Shown piece by piece: positions 39,604-49,916 of a stretch of 64,000 bases of DNA (its first letter is position 1; every line of letters begins with the position of its first letter). Below the pieces are notes generated by a model. The model had not been told where the DNA came from. It saw nothing but the letters and a program-made list of their open reading frames with translations, and did no database searches. The stretch comes from Actinomycetota bacterium (GTDB taxonomy: Bacteria > Actinomycetota > Actinomycetes > Nanopelagicales > Nanopelagicaceae): the NCBI GenBank assembly GCA_026393035.1, contig JAPLAY010000062.1, positions 1 to 64,000 on the forward strand, in the 5' to 3' direction. Both the position numbers and the translations under genes were made by a program.

Positions 39604-40755
39604 CTACGGTAGAGCGAGCATTCGCTCCAGCGCAACTTTTGCGTACTTCGCAACCTCGGTGTCGACGGAGATTTGATTGACTAGTCGGCCCTCGACTAGG
39701 GATTCCATCGCCCAGACCAGGTGCGGTAGGTCAATTCGGTTCATTGTCGAGCAGTAACAAACTGTCTTATCTAGAAAGTGGATTTCGCGGTCTGGGAATC
39801 GATTCGCCAAGCGGGATACCAAATTCAATTCGGTACCAATTGCCCATTTGCTTCCGATTGGGGAGTTCTCGATGGTCTTGATAATCATCTCGGTGCTGCC
39901 GACCACATCTGCATTTGAAACTACTTCATGTTGGCATTCTGGATGAACAAGAATAGAAACTCCTGGAAGTTTGGTGCGCATCGCGTTGATATTGTCGAGC
40001 GAGAAGCGGCCATGAACCGAGCAGTGGCCGCGCCACAAAATAACTTTTGCCTTCGCAATTTCTGCATCACTTAAGCCGCCATTGGCTTTCCATGGATTCC
40101 AAATTACGCAATCTTCTAACGAGAGACCTAAATTTAAAACTGCAGTATTACGTCCGAGATGTTGATCGGGAAGAAAAAGAATCTTCTCGCCCTTCTCAAA
40201 GGCCCATTTCATGGCTCGGGCAGCATTCGAAGATGTGCAAACTGCGCCACCATTTTTTCCCGTAAAAGATTTAATTGCGGCCGAAGAGTTCATGTAGGTA
40301 ATCGGAATTGTTTTATTTGCAACCCCAGCTTTTTCAAGCGCGCTCCAACAATCATCGACTTGCTTTGCACTTGCCATATCTGCCATCGAACATCCAGCGG
40401 CGAGATCGGGGAGTATTACTTTCTGATCTTTCGTTGTGAGGATGTCGGCGCTCTCGGCCATAAAGTGCACGCCGCAGAAAAATATAAATTCAGCGCTGGA
40501 ATTTGCTTCCGCGGCTTGGGCTAATTTAAATGAATCACCAGTGATATCGGCGAAGGCAATGACTTCATTACGCTGGTAATGATGACCCAGGACCATCGCT
40601 CTATCTCCGAGGGCGGCCCGAGCGGCAATGGCTCGTTCAACTAATTTCGGGTCACTGGCTTCTGGCATTTCGCCGGTACAAGAAACTCCGCGTTCGCTCT
40701 GCAGGTCTGAACCCTGCCCGAGCAAAAGTAATTCGGAAAGTCTTGTTCCACTCAT
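39604..40755 (-). CDS. nadA: Quinolinate synthase
   Basis: GHHYQRNEVIAFADITGDSFKLAQ, LAAGCSMADMA, HPECQHEVV, TVCYCSTMNRI. Confidence 0.96.
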   Translation of the reverse strand: MSGTRLSELLLLGQGSDLQSERGVSCTGEMPEASDPKLVERAIAARAALGDRAMVLGHHYQRNEVIAFADITGDSFKLAQAAEANSSAEFIFFCGVHFMAESADILTTKDQKVILPDLAAGCSMADMASAKQVDDCWSALEKAGVANKTIPITYMNSSAAIKSFTGKNGGAVCTSSNAARAMKWAFEKGEKILFLPDQHLGRNTAVLNLGLSLEDCVIWNPWKANGGLSDAEIAKAKVILWRGHCSVHGRFSLDNINAMRTKLPGVSILVHPECQHEVVSNADVVGSTEMIIKTIENSPIGSKWAIGTELNLVSRLANRFPDREIHFLDKTVCYCSTMNRIDLPHLVWAMESLVEGRLVNQISVDTEVAKYAKVALERMLALP

Positions 40756-40828
40756 AGGGACATTATGGAGTAGCCTTGGGGCATTCACGAATCAAACTAA
40801 TAGTTTTTGCTTAAAGATTGGGAGAGCG

Positions 40829-41200
40829 ATGAGCACAGAAACTTCACAAGAGGTAACAATTACTAGTGCCCCTGCTACTGGAATTGTCTTGACCGATGTT
40901 GCCGCTGCCAAGGTTGCTGCGCTACTGACTCAAGAAGGCCGCGATGATTTGAGTTTGCGCGTCGCCGTACAACCTGGTGGATGTTCTGGACTTCGCTACC
41001 AACTTTATTTTGATGATCGCGCTCTTGACGGTGACACAATTACCGATTTCGGTGGCGTAAAGGTAGTAACAGACAAGATGAGCACACCATATTTAACTGG
41101 TGCCTCAATTGATTTCGTTGACACCATCGAGAAGCAAGGCTTCACGATTGATAATCCAAATGCCCAAGGCTCATGTGCCTGCGGCGATTCATTCAACTAA
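40829..41200 (+). CDS. erpA: Iron-sulfur cluster insertion protein (HesB/ErpA)
   Basis: LRVAVQPGGCSGLRYQLYFDD and C-terminal GSCACGDSF; SD GGGAGAG before ATG 40829. Confidence 0.95.
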   Translation: MSTETSQEVTITSAPATGIVLTDVAAAKVAALLTQEGRDDLSLRVAVQPGGCSGLRYQLYFDDRALDGDTITDFGGVKVVTDKMSTPYLTGASIDFVDTIEKQGFTIDNPNAQGSCACGDSFN

Positions 41201-41234
41201 TTAGATATCTGATTAGCTCGGCCATAATTACGCC

Positions 41235-42224
41235 ATGAAAATTGCCTGCGCGGGTTCAGTTGGTCGCGATCATTTAATGACATTTCCGGGCAAGTTCACC
41301 GACTCACTTGTTGCAGAATCTCTAGATAAAGTTTCGCTCTCCTTTTTGGTTGATGGCCTTGATGTTCGTCGCGGTGGTACTGCAGCCAATATTGCTTTTG
41401 GAATTGGCGCACTGGGTTTAAATCCTTATCTAATTGCTGCGGTCGGAACTGATTGGGCAGATTACGATTCTTGGTTAACAAGACATGGCGTAGATACCGC
41501 ACATGTAAAGATTTCAAAAGAGTTATTGACAGCATCTTTTATGGTTACGACAGATCAAGAACTTAATCAGATTGCCTCGTTCTTTCCCGGTGCCATGAGT
41601 GAAGCGCGCGAAATTGAACTTGCGCCAATTGTTGAAAAGGCTGGAAAGTTTGATTTATTAATAATTTCACCCGACGATCCGGATGCAATGATTAGCCACA
41701 GCCAAAGCGCCAGAGATATGGGAATTGCTTTTGCGGCAGATCCATCTCAACAACTTGCGCGCATGGATGGCGAGGCAATCAAGTTATTAATTGAGGGCGC
41801 GAAATATCTATTTTTAAATGAGTACGAACTCGCATTAACTATGCAAAAAACTGGTTGGAGCGATGCTGAAATATTTAGCAAAGTAGAAATTCGGGTAATA
41901 ACTCTTGGTTCTGCTGGAGCCCGAGTTGAAGAACATGGCAAAGAGCCAATTACGGTTGGCGTTCCACAAGAGCGAAGCAAGATTGATCCAACTGGTGTTG
42001 GCGATTGTTTTAGAGCTGGATTCGTTGCTGGACTCGCTTGGGGATTTGGACATGAACGTTGTGCGCAGATTGGTTCAATGCTTGCAACATTTTGCATTGA
42101 AACCAAGGGAACCCAGGAGTATCGCTTTACTAAGGCCGAGTTTATTGAACGTTTTTCTGCGGCATATGGCGAAGGTGCAGCGGCCGAAGTTAACGAGAAA
42201 CTAGCACCGCGTTTAGTTGGCTGA
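41235..42224 (+). CDS. PfkB family carbohydrate/nucleoside kinase
   Basis: RRGGTAANIAFGIGALG, KIDPTGVGDCFRAGFVAG. Confidence 0.9.
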   Translation: MKIACAGSVGRDHLMTFPGKFTDSLVAESLDKVSLSFLVDGLDVRRGGTAANIAFGIGALGLNPYLIAAVGTDWADYDSWLTRHGVDTAHVKISKELLTASFMVTTDQELNQIASFFPGAMSEAREIELAPIVEKAGKFDLLIISPDDPDAMISHSQSARDMGIAFAADPSQQLARMDGEAIKLLIEGAKYLFLNEYELALTMQKTGWSDAEIFSKVEIRVITLGSAGARVEEHGKEPITVGVPQERSKIDPTGVGDCFRAGFVAGLAWGFGHERCAQIGSMLATFCIETKGTQEYRFTKAEFIERFSAAYGEGAAAEVNEKLAPRLVG

Positions 42225-42425
42225 TTTAGTTATTTCGAAAGTTTTTTGATCAATAACTTCTACGCTATTTCCAGTCATTCGGGCCCAGGCGACTAAATCA
42301 GGTGCGCTTGCTGGGTCATCACTTAAAAGCAGTACTTTAAAGCCAGGATCCTGATCTGCGATTTTTTTAGCGACTTCGATAATTGGAAGTGGACATCGTT
42401 TGCCCAAACAATCAAGGGTCTCCAT
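42213..42425 (-). CDS. tusA: TusA-family sulfur carrier protein
   Basis: LDCLGKRCPLPIIEVAKKI, SDDPASAPDLVAWARMTG. Confidence 0.88.
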   Translation of the reverse strand: METLDCLGKRCPLPIIEVAKKIADQDPGFKVLLLSDDPASAPDLVAWARMTGNSVEVIDQKTFEITKSAN

Positions 42426-43483
42426 TATTTGCGCAACTCTTCAACGGTAGCTTTCAATACTTCTAGGAAGGTTTTTACCTCATCAAAAGTTGTTGCATGA
42501 TGAATAGTTAGGCGGATATTGCCTTGCGTTAGAACGCCTAGTGCGGCAAGAACATGGCTTGGCTGCATATTTGTTGCGCTGCAAGCAGATCCAGAATCTA
42601 CGGCGAAGCCTTTATCCGCAAGAGTTGTAACCAGTTGTTCCGCATTCACGTATAAGAAAGATGCGCTTATTAGGTGGTCAGCCCCATGCGGCGCTAAATC
42701 AGAATCTGGAATGTTATTTGTAATGTAATTTCTAATGTCAAGATTGATTGCAGCAATCTTCGCTGAAAGATTTTTCTCATCTGCGGCCCAACTATCAATT
42801 GCGAGCGCACTTGCCACGATTAACGGAAGAGATGTTGGACCCGGATTAATCCGGCTATCGAGGTGGGGAAGTGGATTCTTCCAATTTGCCTTTTTTGATA
42901 CGGCAAGAATTCCCAATCCACTTGGCCCGGCCCAAGAGGTGGATTCCCAAAGTGCGGTACTCCAATTTTGCGGAAGTGGGATTCGGATTCCAGAAGCTGT
43001 TGCATCCACGAAAACCGATTCGCAATTCAATTCTCGCTGACTTTGAATAGTGCCAGTTTCACGATTGCAAAGTTGAAGGGTAGCTAAATTTTTTGGCGCG
43101 AGACCCGCAAAATCAATCTGCCCAGTTTTTGAAGCCTTCAGTTGAAGGGGCGAAGAGTTTGGGCCTAGAGAATCGGCAATGGCAAAAATCTCCATCCGAT
43201 CGATATTGCTATAAACCAGGCGGGAATCTGTTGAAAGCAGGCCAGCGATCCCAAGATAAAAACCTAGATTAGGTTCGCCAAGAAAATTGATCTCATCACT
43301 TCGCACCTTGAGGTGGCCAGCAAAGGTTTCCTTCGATTCATTTAGTAAGACGGCGGCTGACTTTGAATCGACTCCCAGTTTTGTCGGGTCTGGCCAACTA
43401 GCTTCGAAAATATGGGGCAGAGCCATCCGGGCCGCCTCGTGCAACCGAGGGTCGGATTGAAAATTTAGGGTGATGGAAACCAC
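42425..43483 (-). CDS. Cysteine-desulfurase-like (class V aminotransferase fold) protein lacking the PLP lysine
   Basis: CNRETGTIQ, FVDATASG, TSWAGPSGLGILAV (expected SAHKxGGPxGVG), DSGSACSATNMQPSHVLAALG. Confidence 0.8.
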   Translation of the reverse strand: MVSITLNFQSDPRLHEAARMALPHIFEASWPDPTKLGVDSKSAAVLLNESKETFAGHLKVRSDEINFLGEPNLGFYLGIAGLLSTDSRLVYSNIDRMEIFAIADSLGPNSSPLQLKASKTGQIDFAGLAPKNLATLQLCNRETGTIQSQRELNCESVFVDATASGIRIPLPQNWSTALWESTSWAGPSGLGILAVSKKANWKNPLPHLDSRINPGPTSLPLIVASALAIDSWAADEKNLSAKIAAINLDIRNYITNNIPDSDLAPHGADHLISASFLYVNAEQLVTTLADKGFAVDSGSACSATNMQPSHVLAALGVLTQGNIRLTIHHATTFDEVKTFLEVLKATVEELRK

Positions 43484-43541
43484 GCGCAGAACGCTACTCC
43501 CACCTGGTTAGAAGAGTGAAACCGAAGGATATTCTTGCCCA

Positions 43542-44315
43542 ATGAAATTGAAGCCCTGGGGAGATATGAAGAAATCGATAATTAGAACAGTGCTTCTTCT
43601 GATCTCAGGTGGCTCATTAGCTCTTCTTACATCGTGTTCAACTGAAAATATTTCAGGCTTGGGCTTTCCAAAGAACGTTTCGAGCGTTAACGACACTGCG
43701 CTTCCGCTCTGGCAAGGAGCTTGGATTGCAGCCGGAGTAGTTGGAGTCTTCACTGCTATTTTAATTTTGTGGCCAGTTTTCCGTCACCGTCGCAAGGGTG
43801 ATGAAGTGCCGAAGCAGACTCAGTACAACGTCCCAGTTGAAATTGCTTACACGATAATTCCATTCATAATTGTTGCGGTACTTTTCTATTTCACTGCAGT
43901 TAAAGAGTCAGCAATTACTAAAGTTTCAGCTGATGACAAGATAAGCCACATAATTGATGTAAACGGTATGCAATGGTCATGGCAATTTACTTACAAAGAT
44001 AATCCCGATGCTCCTACTGTTACTGGTACTACAGCCCAACCGCCAACGTTGGTGCTTCCACAAGGTGAGCGCGTCAAATTCAATATAACTTCTACCGATG
44101 TTGTCCACGGATTTTGGATTCCAGCTTTCATGATTCAAATTCAAAATTTGCCTGGCGTGAAAAATCATATTGAATTTACCGCCAACAAGATTGGCAGCTA
44201 TCCCGGCCGATGCAATATTTTATGTGGCCGCGCGCATTCTCAAATGTTGTTTACCGTAAAAGTAGTTTCACCAAGTGATTATCAAACGTATATCTCGAAT
44301 TTAAAGGTGGCTTAA
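43542..44315 (+). CDS. ctaC: Cytochrome c oxidase subunit II (alternative start 43566)
   Basis: Lipobox-like [14 protein letters not shown], CuA motif [12 protein letters not shown]. Confidence 0.93.
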   Translation: MKLKPWGDMKKSIIRTVLLLISGGSLALLTSCSTENISGLGFPKNVSSVNDTALPLWQGAWIAAGVVGVFTAILILWPVFRHRRKGDEVPKQTQYNVPVEIAYTIIPFIIVAVLFYFTAVKESAITKVSADDKISHIIDVNGMQWSWQFTYKDNPDAPTVTGTTAQPPTLVLPQGERVKFNITSTDVVHGFWIPAFMIQIQNLPGVKNHIEFTANKIGSYPGRCNILCGRAHSQMLFTVKVVSPSDYQTYISNLKVA

Positions 44316-44316
44316 C

Positions 44317-45975
44317 ATGACAACTTTTGCTAATCGCACTGCGGCTGATTCTTCGACCAAAGCGCCTCGGGAAACGACTAAGGGCCAGCTTTTTGTAAAG
44401 ATAATCACTTCAACTGATCACAAGATGATCGGCTATATGTATTTAGTTACAACCTTCGCCTGGTTCCTAATAGCTGGCGTATTGGCTCTTGTATTGCGTG
44501 CCGAACTAGCTCGTCCCGGTCTGCAATTCGTATCGAACGAGCAGTACAACCAAGTTTTCACAATGCATGGAACAATTATGTTGTTGATGTTCGCAACGCC
44601 GCTCTTTGTAGGTTTCGCAAATGTAATCATGCCACTGCAAATTGGGGCAGCAGATGTGGCTTTCCCAAGAATGAACATGTTGTCCTATTGGCTATTTCTT
44701 TTCGGTGGCCTAATGGCATTCGCAGGTTTCTTAACTCCAGGAGGCGCAGCCTCATTTGGTTGGACCGCATATGCGCCACTAGCTAATTCACAATATTCAC
44801 CTGGCATCGGTGGCGATCTCTGGGTAATTGGTCTTGCGATCAGCGGTATCGGAACAATTCTCGGTGGCGTCAACTTCATCACAACAATTTTCACAATGCG
44901 CGCACCAGGTATGACGATGTTCCGTATGTCTATCTTTAGTTGGAACGTACTTCTAACTTCAATTCTTGTTCTACTCGCATTCCCACCACTTGCTGCAGCA
45001 TTTCTGGCGTTGGAATCTGACAGGCTATTCGGTTCGCATATTTTCGATCCGGCAAATGGTGGCGCGATGTTATGGCAGCACCTCTTCTGGTTCTTCGGCC
45101 ATCCAGAGGTTTATATCTTGGCACTTCCGTTCTTTGGAATCGCTACTGAAATTCTGCCGGTTTTTAGTCGTAAGCCAATTTTTGGTTATAAGGGTCTAAT
45201 TGCTGCAACGATTGCAATCTCTGCACTTTCAGTTTCAGTTTGGGCTCACCATATGTTTGCGAGTGGTCAAGTACTACTTCCATTCTTCTCATTCATGACA
45301 TTCCTAATTGGAGTTCCGACCGGTGTTAAGTTCTTCAACTGGATCGGCACAATCTGGCGCGGAAGTGTCTCCTTCGAAACCCCAATGCTCTGGGTTATGG
45401 GATTCCTAATTACATTCCTCTTCGGTGGACTTACCGGAATTATTCTTGCTTCACCACCACTTGATTTTGCAGTCTCAGCTTCTTATTTCGTAGTTGCTCA
45501 CTTCCATTACGTACTCTTTGGAACTGTTGTCTTTGCGATGTTCGCTGGCTTCTATTTCTGGTGGCCAAAGATGACTGGGCGCATGTTAAATGAGCGCCTT
45601 GGAAAGATTCACTTCTGGACACTGTTCTTCGGTTTCCATATGACATTTTTAATTCAACACTGGCTTGGAATTAAGGGAATGCCTCGTCGGTATGCGGATT
45701 ATCTTGCGACCGATGGCTTCACAACTATGAATATGATTTCGACTGTTGGCTCTGCGCTATTGGCGCTATCGATGATTCCATTCTTTATCAATATTTGGAT
45801 CACAAGAAAGTCACCACTCGTTGGCGTAGATGATCCTTGGGGCTATGGCGCTTCACTTGAATGGGCGACATCTTGTCCACCACCTCGTCACAACTTCACA
45901 TCAATGCCACGAATTCGAAGCGAACGTCCGGCATTTGATCTGCATTATCCGCACATAAAGACAGAGGGTCATTAA
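44317..45975 (+). CDS. ctaD: Cytochrome c oxidase subunit I
   Basis: [44 protein letters not shown]. Confidence 0.97.
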   Translation: MTTFANRTAADSSTKAPRETTKGQLFVKIITSTDHKMIGYMYLVTTFAWFLIAGVLALVLRAELARPGLQFVSNEQYNQVFTMHGTIMLLMFATPLFVGFANVIMPLQIGAADVAFPRMNMLSYWLFLFGGLMAFAGFLTPGGAASFGWTAYAPLANSQYSPGIGGDLWVIGLAISGIGTILGGVNFITTIFTMRAPGMTMFRMSIFSWNVLLTSILVLLAFPPLAAAFLALESDRLFGSHIFDPANGGAMLWQHLFWFFGHPEVYILALPFFGIATEILPVFSRKPIFGYKGLIAATIAISALSVSVWAHHMFASGQVLLPFFSFMTFLIGVPTGVKFFNWIGTIWRGSVSFETPMLWVMGFLITFLFGGLTGIILASPPLDFAVSASYFVVAHFHYVLFGTVVFAMFAGFYFWWPKMTGRMLNERLGKIHFWTLFFGFHMTFLIQHWLGIKGMPRRYADYLATDGFTTMNMISTVGSALLALSMIPFFINIWITRKSPLVGVDDPWGYGASLEWATSCPPPRHNFTSMPRIRSERPAFDLHYPHIKTEGH

Positions 45976-45977
45976 AC

Positions 45978-46379
45978 ATGAAAACTGGTTGGGTTCTCTT
46001 TGTTGGCTTAGCAGTTTTCTATGCAATCGTAACTGTGATTTATTGGTTCGTCGGTGGTGAGGCGGTAGGAATAACAGCTATTGGACTATCTGGTGGCCTA
46101 GCAGCGCTAATTGGTTTCTATCTATGGTTCACTAGTAAGCGTCTTGGGAATGTTTTGCCAGAAGATAATGCGAGCGCAGAAATTTCAGATTCTGCTGGGG
46201 AGTTAGGTTTCTATTCGCCACATTCATGGTGGCCACTTCCAGTTGCCTTCTGCATGATTCTTGCTGGTGTTGGGCTGCTAGTTGGTTGGTGGCTAACTCT
46301 TATCGCTGTTGGTGGTCTCTTAATTAGCGTTCTTGGCTTCGTTCTTGAATACGAGAAGCCTTCAGCATCTGCGCACTAA
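45978..46379 (+). CDS. ctaF: Cytochrome c oxidase subunit IV (actinobacterial)
   Basis: Position after ctaD, three to four TMs, GFYSPHSWWPLPVAF. Confidence 0.9.
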   Translation: MKTGWVLFVGLAVFYAIVTVIYWFVGGEAVGITAIGLSGGLAALIGFYLWFTSKRLGNVLPEDNASAEISDSAGELGFYSPHSWWPLPVAFCMILAGVGLLVGWWLTLIAVGGLLISVLGFVLEYEKPSASAH

Positions 46380-47307
46380 TAATTATCAGAACTATTGCAA
46401 GCGGCAAGGTAATTAAGACTCCGAGCAGAGCGCCATTTAAATCTTGACCCAATTGCGCAAGGTTGGCAAAGAGCATAGATACTGAAAGTCCAACTGTGCC
46501 CAATGTTCCAACTAGAAATAAGTCCCGCTTCGAAATCACAACATGACCCATTGTTCTCATGGCGAGCGCACCAAATATGAAGATACCGAGTGGTTTTCCG
46601 ATAAGTCTTGATACCACTAGACCAATTACTATCGGGCTAAATATGAGTGCCGCAGATAGTTTCCAAGGAATCCAGAGCGTCGTAATTATGAAAGCCGGGA
46701 TTACTAAGTAGTTAATTACTGGAGTAAGTTTTTTAACCAACCACTCTGACTCGTTATGGTTGATCAAAAGTCCGAGTAGGACACCAATAACAGTTGGGTG
46801 AATACCGCTCTCTTTGAAAACGCCCCAAGTCAGAAGTCCAATGAGTAGGGCTACCAATGGAAAGCGAGGAGCGGTTTTCCAGAAGGTAAGAAGCAGTACC
46901 GCGCTTATAAGAATTCTAAATAGATCAATATGGTGATGATAGACAATTGCCACAACAATAATTGAACCGAGATCATCTGCAATAGCCAGAGCTAAAAGAA
47001 AGCCGCGGATCCGATTCGAAACTTTTGTTGCCAAAAGCGAGAGCGCCAATAGCGCGAGGGGTAAATCAGTTGCCATCGGAACGCCCCAAGCAGATTCTGG
47101 CGCCGAACTATTTTTGGCGATCAAGAAGTAGATAAGTGCCGGCGCAATCATTCCGCCAACCGCAGCAGTAAATGGAATTAAAAAGGAGAAGCGTTTTCTA
47201 AAAGCACCATCTAACAATTCGGCGCGAAGTTCGATTCCGGCAAGAAAGAAGAAGAGAACAAGTGGACCTGTTGTGATCCAATCTCTTGCGCTATTCATGA
47301 ACTCCAT
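46324..47307 (-). CDS. nhaA: NhaA-type Na+/H+ antiporter, N-terminally short
   Basis: LVLFFFLAGIELRAELLDG, AWGVPMATDLPLALLALSLL, ALAIADDLGSIIVVAIVYH. Confidence 0.9.
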   Translation of the reverse strand: MEFMNSARDWITTGPLVLFFFLAGIELRAELLDGAFRKRFSFLIPFTAAVGGMIAPALIYFLIAKNSSAPESAWGVPMATDLPLALLALSLLATKVSNRIRGFLLALAIADDLGSIIVVAIVYHHHIDLFRILISAVLLLTFWKTAPRFPLVALLIGLLTWGVFKESGIHPTVIGVLLGLLINHNESEWLVKKLTPVINYLVIPAFIITTLWIPWKLSAALIFSPIVIGLVVSRLIGKPLGIFIFGALAMRTMGHVVISKRDLFLVGTLGTVGLSVSMLFANLAQLGQDLNGALLGVLITLPLAIVLIIISAQMLKASRIQERSQER

Positions 47308-47326
47308 TGAGGGAGTCTACTTCGAG

Positions 47327-48919
47327 CTAGTGATGGCCGCCTTCAAGTGCTTTTGCTTCACTTTCGGTAGGAGCAGGAATCTGTTCTACATGTGCTTGGC
47401 TAAAGCGCGCACGTAGCTTTCCTTTTAGGCCTTGCGGATTTAGAACGCCATTTGCATCGGATGCTGGAACTTCAAGAGCACGGTTCTGTTCGTGCTGAGT
47501 AAGCGTGAATTTTTGCGCGGGAGTTAACTCTTCGTGGACTTCAATGAATTCGCCATGAGGAAGCATTACTAGGCGACCAGTCTCGCGGCCATGAAGCACT
47601 TTTTCGCGGTCTGCACGTTGCAGCGATAGACAGATGCGTTTTGTGATTACGAAAGTTATCGGAGGAATGACGATTACACCGATTCGGGTAAACCACATAA
47701 TTTGATTGATAGTTAAAGCAAAGTGAGTTGCAATAATGTCATTTCCGCCGTTGATTAAAATGACAAGAATAAACGCAAGTGACATCGCACCGATTGCAGT
47801 TCGATTTGGATTATTTCTTGGTCGATCTAACAAGTGATGTTCGTTCTTATCGCCAGTCATCCAAGATTCAATGAATGGATAGAGCGCCATAAGAGTGAAG
47901 AGAATTCCAGGAATAATTAAACCTGGAATCAAAATATTCCAAGAGATCGTGTGACCAAAGGCGTGAGTCTCAATTGGGGGAGCCATACGAACTAGCCCAT
48001 CGAGCCATCCCATGTAGAAATCGGGTTGAGATCCGGCAGAAATTTGTCCAGGGTTGTATGGACCATAAAGCCAAATTGGGTTAATTGAAGCGACCGCACC
48101 TAGAAGAGCCGTTACTCCAAAGACAATAAAGAAGAAGCCGCCAGCTTTCGCCATATAGATCGGCATAAGTGGATAACCAACAACGTTCTTCTCAGTACGA
48201 CCAGGACCTGGATATTGAGTGTGCTTCTGATACCAAACCAACATTAAGTGGATTGTTATTAAAGCTAAGAAAATTCCTGGAAGTAAAAGTACGTGCACGG
48301 TGAAAATTCTTGGGATAAATACATGGCCAGGGAAGGCGCCGCCGAAAGCGAAGAATGCAAGGTAAGAGCCGACTACTGGAAGTGCCTGGATGATTGCTTC
48401 TGCAATGCGAATACCAGTTCCAGAAAGAAGATCATCTGGAAGTGAGTATCCAAGGAAGCCTTCAACAATTCCGAGTGTCACAAGTCCAACACCGATCAAC
48501 CAGTTTGCTTCACGAGGTTTACGGAATGCACCGGTAAAGAAGACGCGCATTAAGTGCGCAATCATTCCGGCCATGAAAATTAGCGCTGCCCAGTGGTGAA
48601 TCTGACGCATCAAAAGTCCACCGCGAACATCAAAAGAGATATGAAGCGTTGACGCGTAGGAAGCTGACATTTCAATGTTCTTTAGTGGTTCGTAGCTTCC
48701 TTGATAAATAACATCTCGCTGTGATGGATCAAACCAGAAAGTTAGGAAAGTTCCCGAAAGTAGCAAAATAATAAATGAATAGAGAACGATTTCGCCAAGC
48801 ATGAAGGACCAGTGGTCTGGGAAGACTTTAGTTAAATTCTTACGTAACCATTTTGCGGCGCCAGTGCGGTCATCTACATAACCTGCAACATTTCCAGCTA
48901 TGCGTTCAGATTTTTTCAT
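47327..48919 (-). CDS. qcrB: Cytochrome bc1 complex cytochrome b subunit
   Basis: MRQIHHWAALIFMAGMIAHLMRVFFTGAFRKPRE; 530 aa actinobacterial-type b subunit. Confidence 0.95.
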   Translation of the reverse strand: MKKSERIAGNVAGYVDDRTGAAKWLRKNLTKVFPDHWSFMLGEIVLYSFIILLLSGTFLTFWFDPSQRDVIYQGSYEPLKNIEMSASYASTLHISFDVRGGLLMRQIHHWAALIFMAGMIAHLMRVFFTGAFRKPREANWLIGVGLVTLGIVEGFLGYSLPDDLLSGTGIRIAEAIIQALPVVGSYLAFFAFGGAFPGHVFIPRIFTVHVLLLPGIFLALITIHLMLVWYQKHTQYPGPGRTEKNVVGYPLMPIYMAKAGGFFFIVFGVTALLGAVASINPIWLYGPYNPGQISAGSQPDFYMGWLDGLVRMAPPIETHAFGHTISWNILIPGLIIPGILFTLMALYPFIESWMTGDKNEHHLLDRPRNNPNRTAIGAMSLAFILVILINGGNDIIATHFALTINQIMWFTRIGVIVIPPITFVITKRICLSLQRADREKVLHGRETGRLVMLPHGEFIEVHEELTPAQKFTLTQHEQNRALEVPASDANGVLNPQGLKGKLRARFSQAHVEQIPAPTESEAKALEGGHH

Positions 48920-49908
48920 GAGGAGCGCTCCCAGTAGCTAGGTCCGACTGATTCAGTAAATGGTTGTTGTGCAACTAGGTAACCATCCTTATCAACCATG
49001 ATTGCAAGTTGAGGAAGTGGTCTAGCGGCTGGTCCAAAGATAACTTTCGCCGCTCTTGTTACGTCGAATGTTGATTGGTGACATGGGCAGAGCAAATGTT
49101 TTGTTTGTTGTTCGTAAAGGGCTACGGCGCATCCCATGTGTGAACAAATCTTTGAGAATGCGATGATCCCATCATGTGTCCAAGAAAGTCGTTGCGCATC
49201 TAATTGGAATTCTGTTGGGCGCAAGCGAATCAAAAGCACTGCATCCTTGCCGATATCGGCGAGTGTGCGTTCTTGACCTTCGGCAAGCTCTGGAAGAACT
49301 TGGGCTACGGCGCCAACCTCTAAATCTTCAGGACGAATTGGGCGATCGCCTGGATCTGTAACTAAACGAGTTCCAGTTTTCCAAGAAGTCTTCTCTAACT
49401 CTTTCTTTGGAAGTGGGCCTAAATCGCGCAACATAACAAGTGGCGTAAGGGCCGAGATTCCAAGAGCTAAACCTAAGGTGCGCTTTATTAATGAGCGACG
49501 ACCTAAACCTGCTGCGCCAGCTTGTACTTTTACCGTAGAAACAAAATCTGCGCGATCTTCATCTGGTGACCTAAATTCATGACGTTCTGCAATAACTTCG
49601 GTATCCGGCATTAACATTTTTGCCCAGTGAACTAAGCCGAGTCCAATAAACAGAAGTGCAAAGGCCATTCCAATTCCAAGCAAAAGCTGATGGGCATTTG
49701 TGTCGCCCATGATTGGTAAGAAGAAGAAGCGATCATCTGGAATGAAAATATATGAATAGATTGCGACAACGGTAAAAATTGCAGATAGAACAAAGAGAAT
49801 TGCAACTTGGCGTTCAGCCCTGTCGGCAGCCTTTGGATCAATGTCAGTTTTGCGATGCACATGTTCCGGAAGTCCTGGATCTTGGAATTTTGAAATCTCG
49901 TTAGTCAT
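48916..49908 (-). CDS. qcrA: Cytochrome bc1 complex Rieske iron-sulfur subunit
   Basis: CSHMGCAV and CPCHQSTFD Rieske motifs. Confidence 0.95.
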   Translation of the reverse strand: MTNEISKFQDPGLPEHVHRKTDIDPKAADRAERQVAILFVLSAIFTVVAIYSYIFIPDDRFFFLPIMGDTNAHQLLLGIGMAFALLFIGLGLVHWAKMLMPDTEVIAERHEFRSPDEDRADFVSTVKVQAGAAGLGRRSLIKRTLGLALGISALTPLVMLRDLGPLPKKELEKTSWKTGTRLVTDPGDRPIRPEDLEVGAVAQVLPELAEGQERTLADIGKDAVLLIRLRPTEFQLDAQRLSWTHDGIIAFSKICSHMGCAVALYEQQTKHLLCPCHQSTFDVTRAAKVIFGPAARPLPQLAIMVDKDGYLVAQQPFTESVGPSYWERSS

Positions 49909-49916
49909 TTTTTACC

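Noticed and set aside
41747-42106. 119-aa minus-strand ORF within the PfkB kinase gene
   Set aside because: Antisense to conserved coding sequence without any motif or ribosome-binding site of note.
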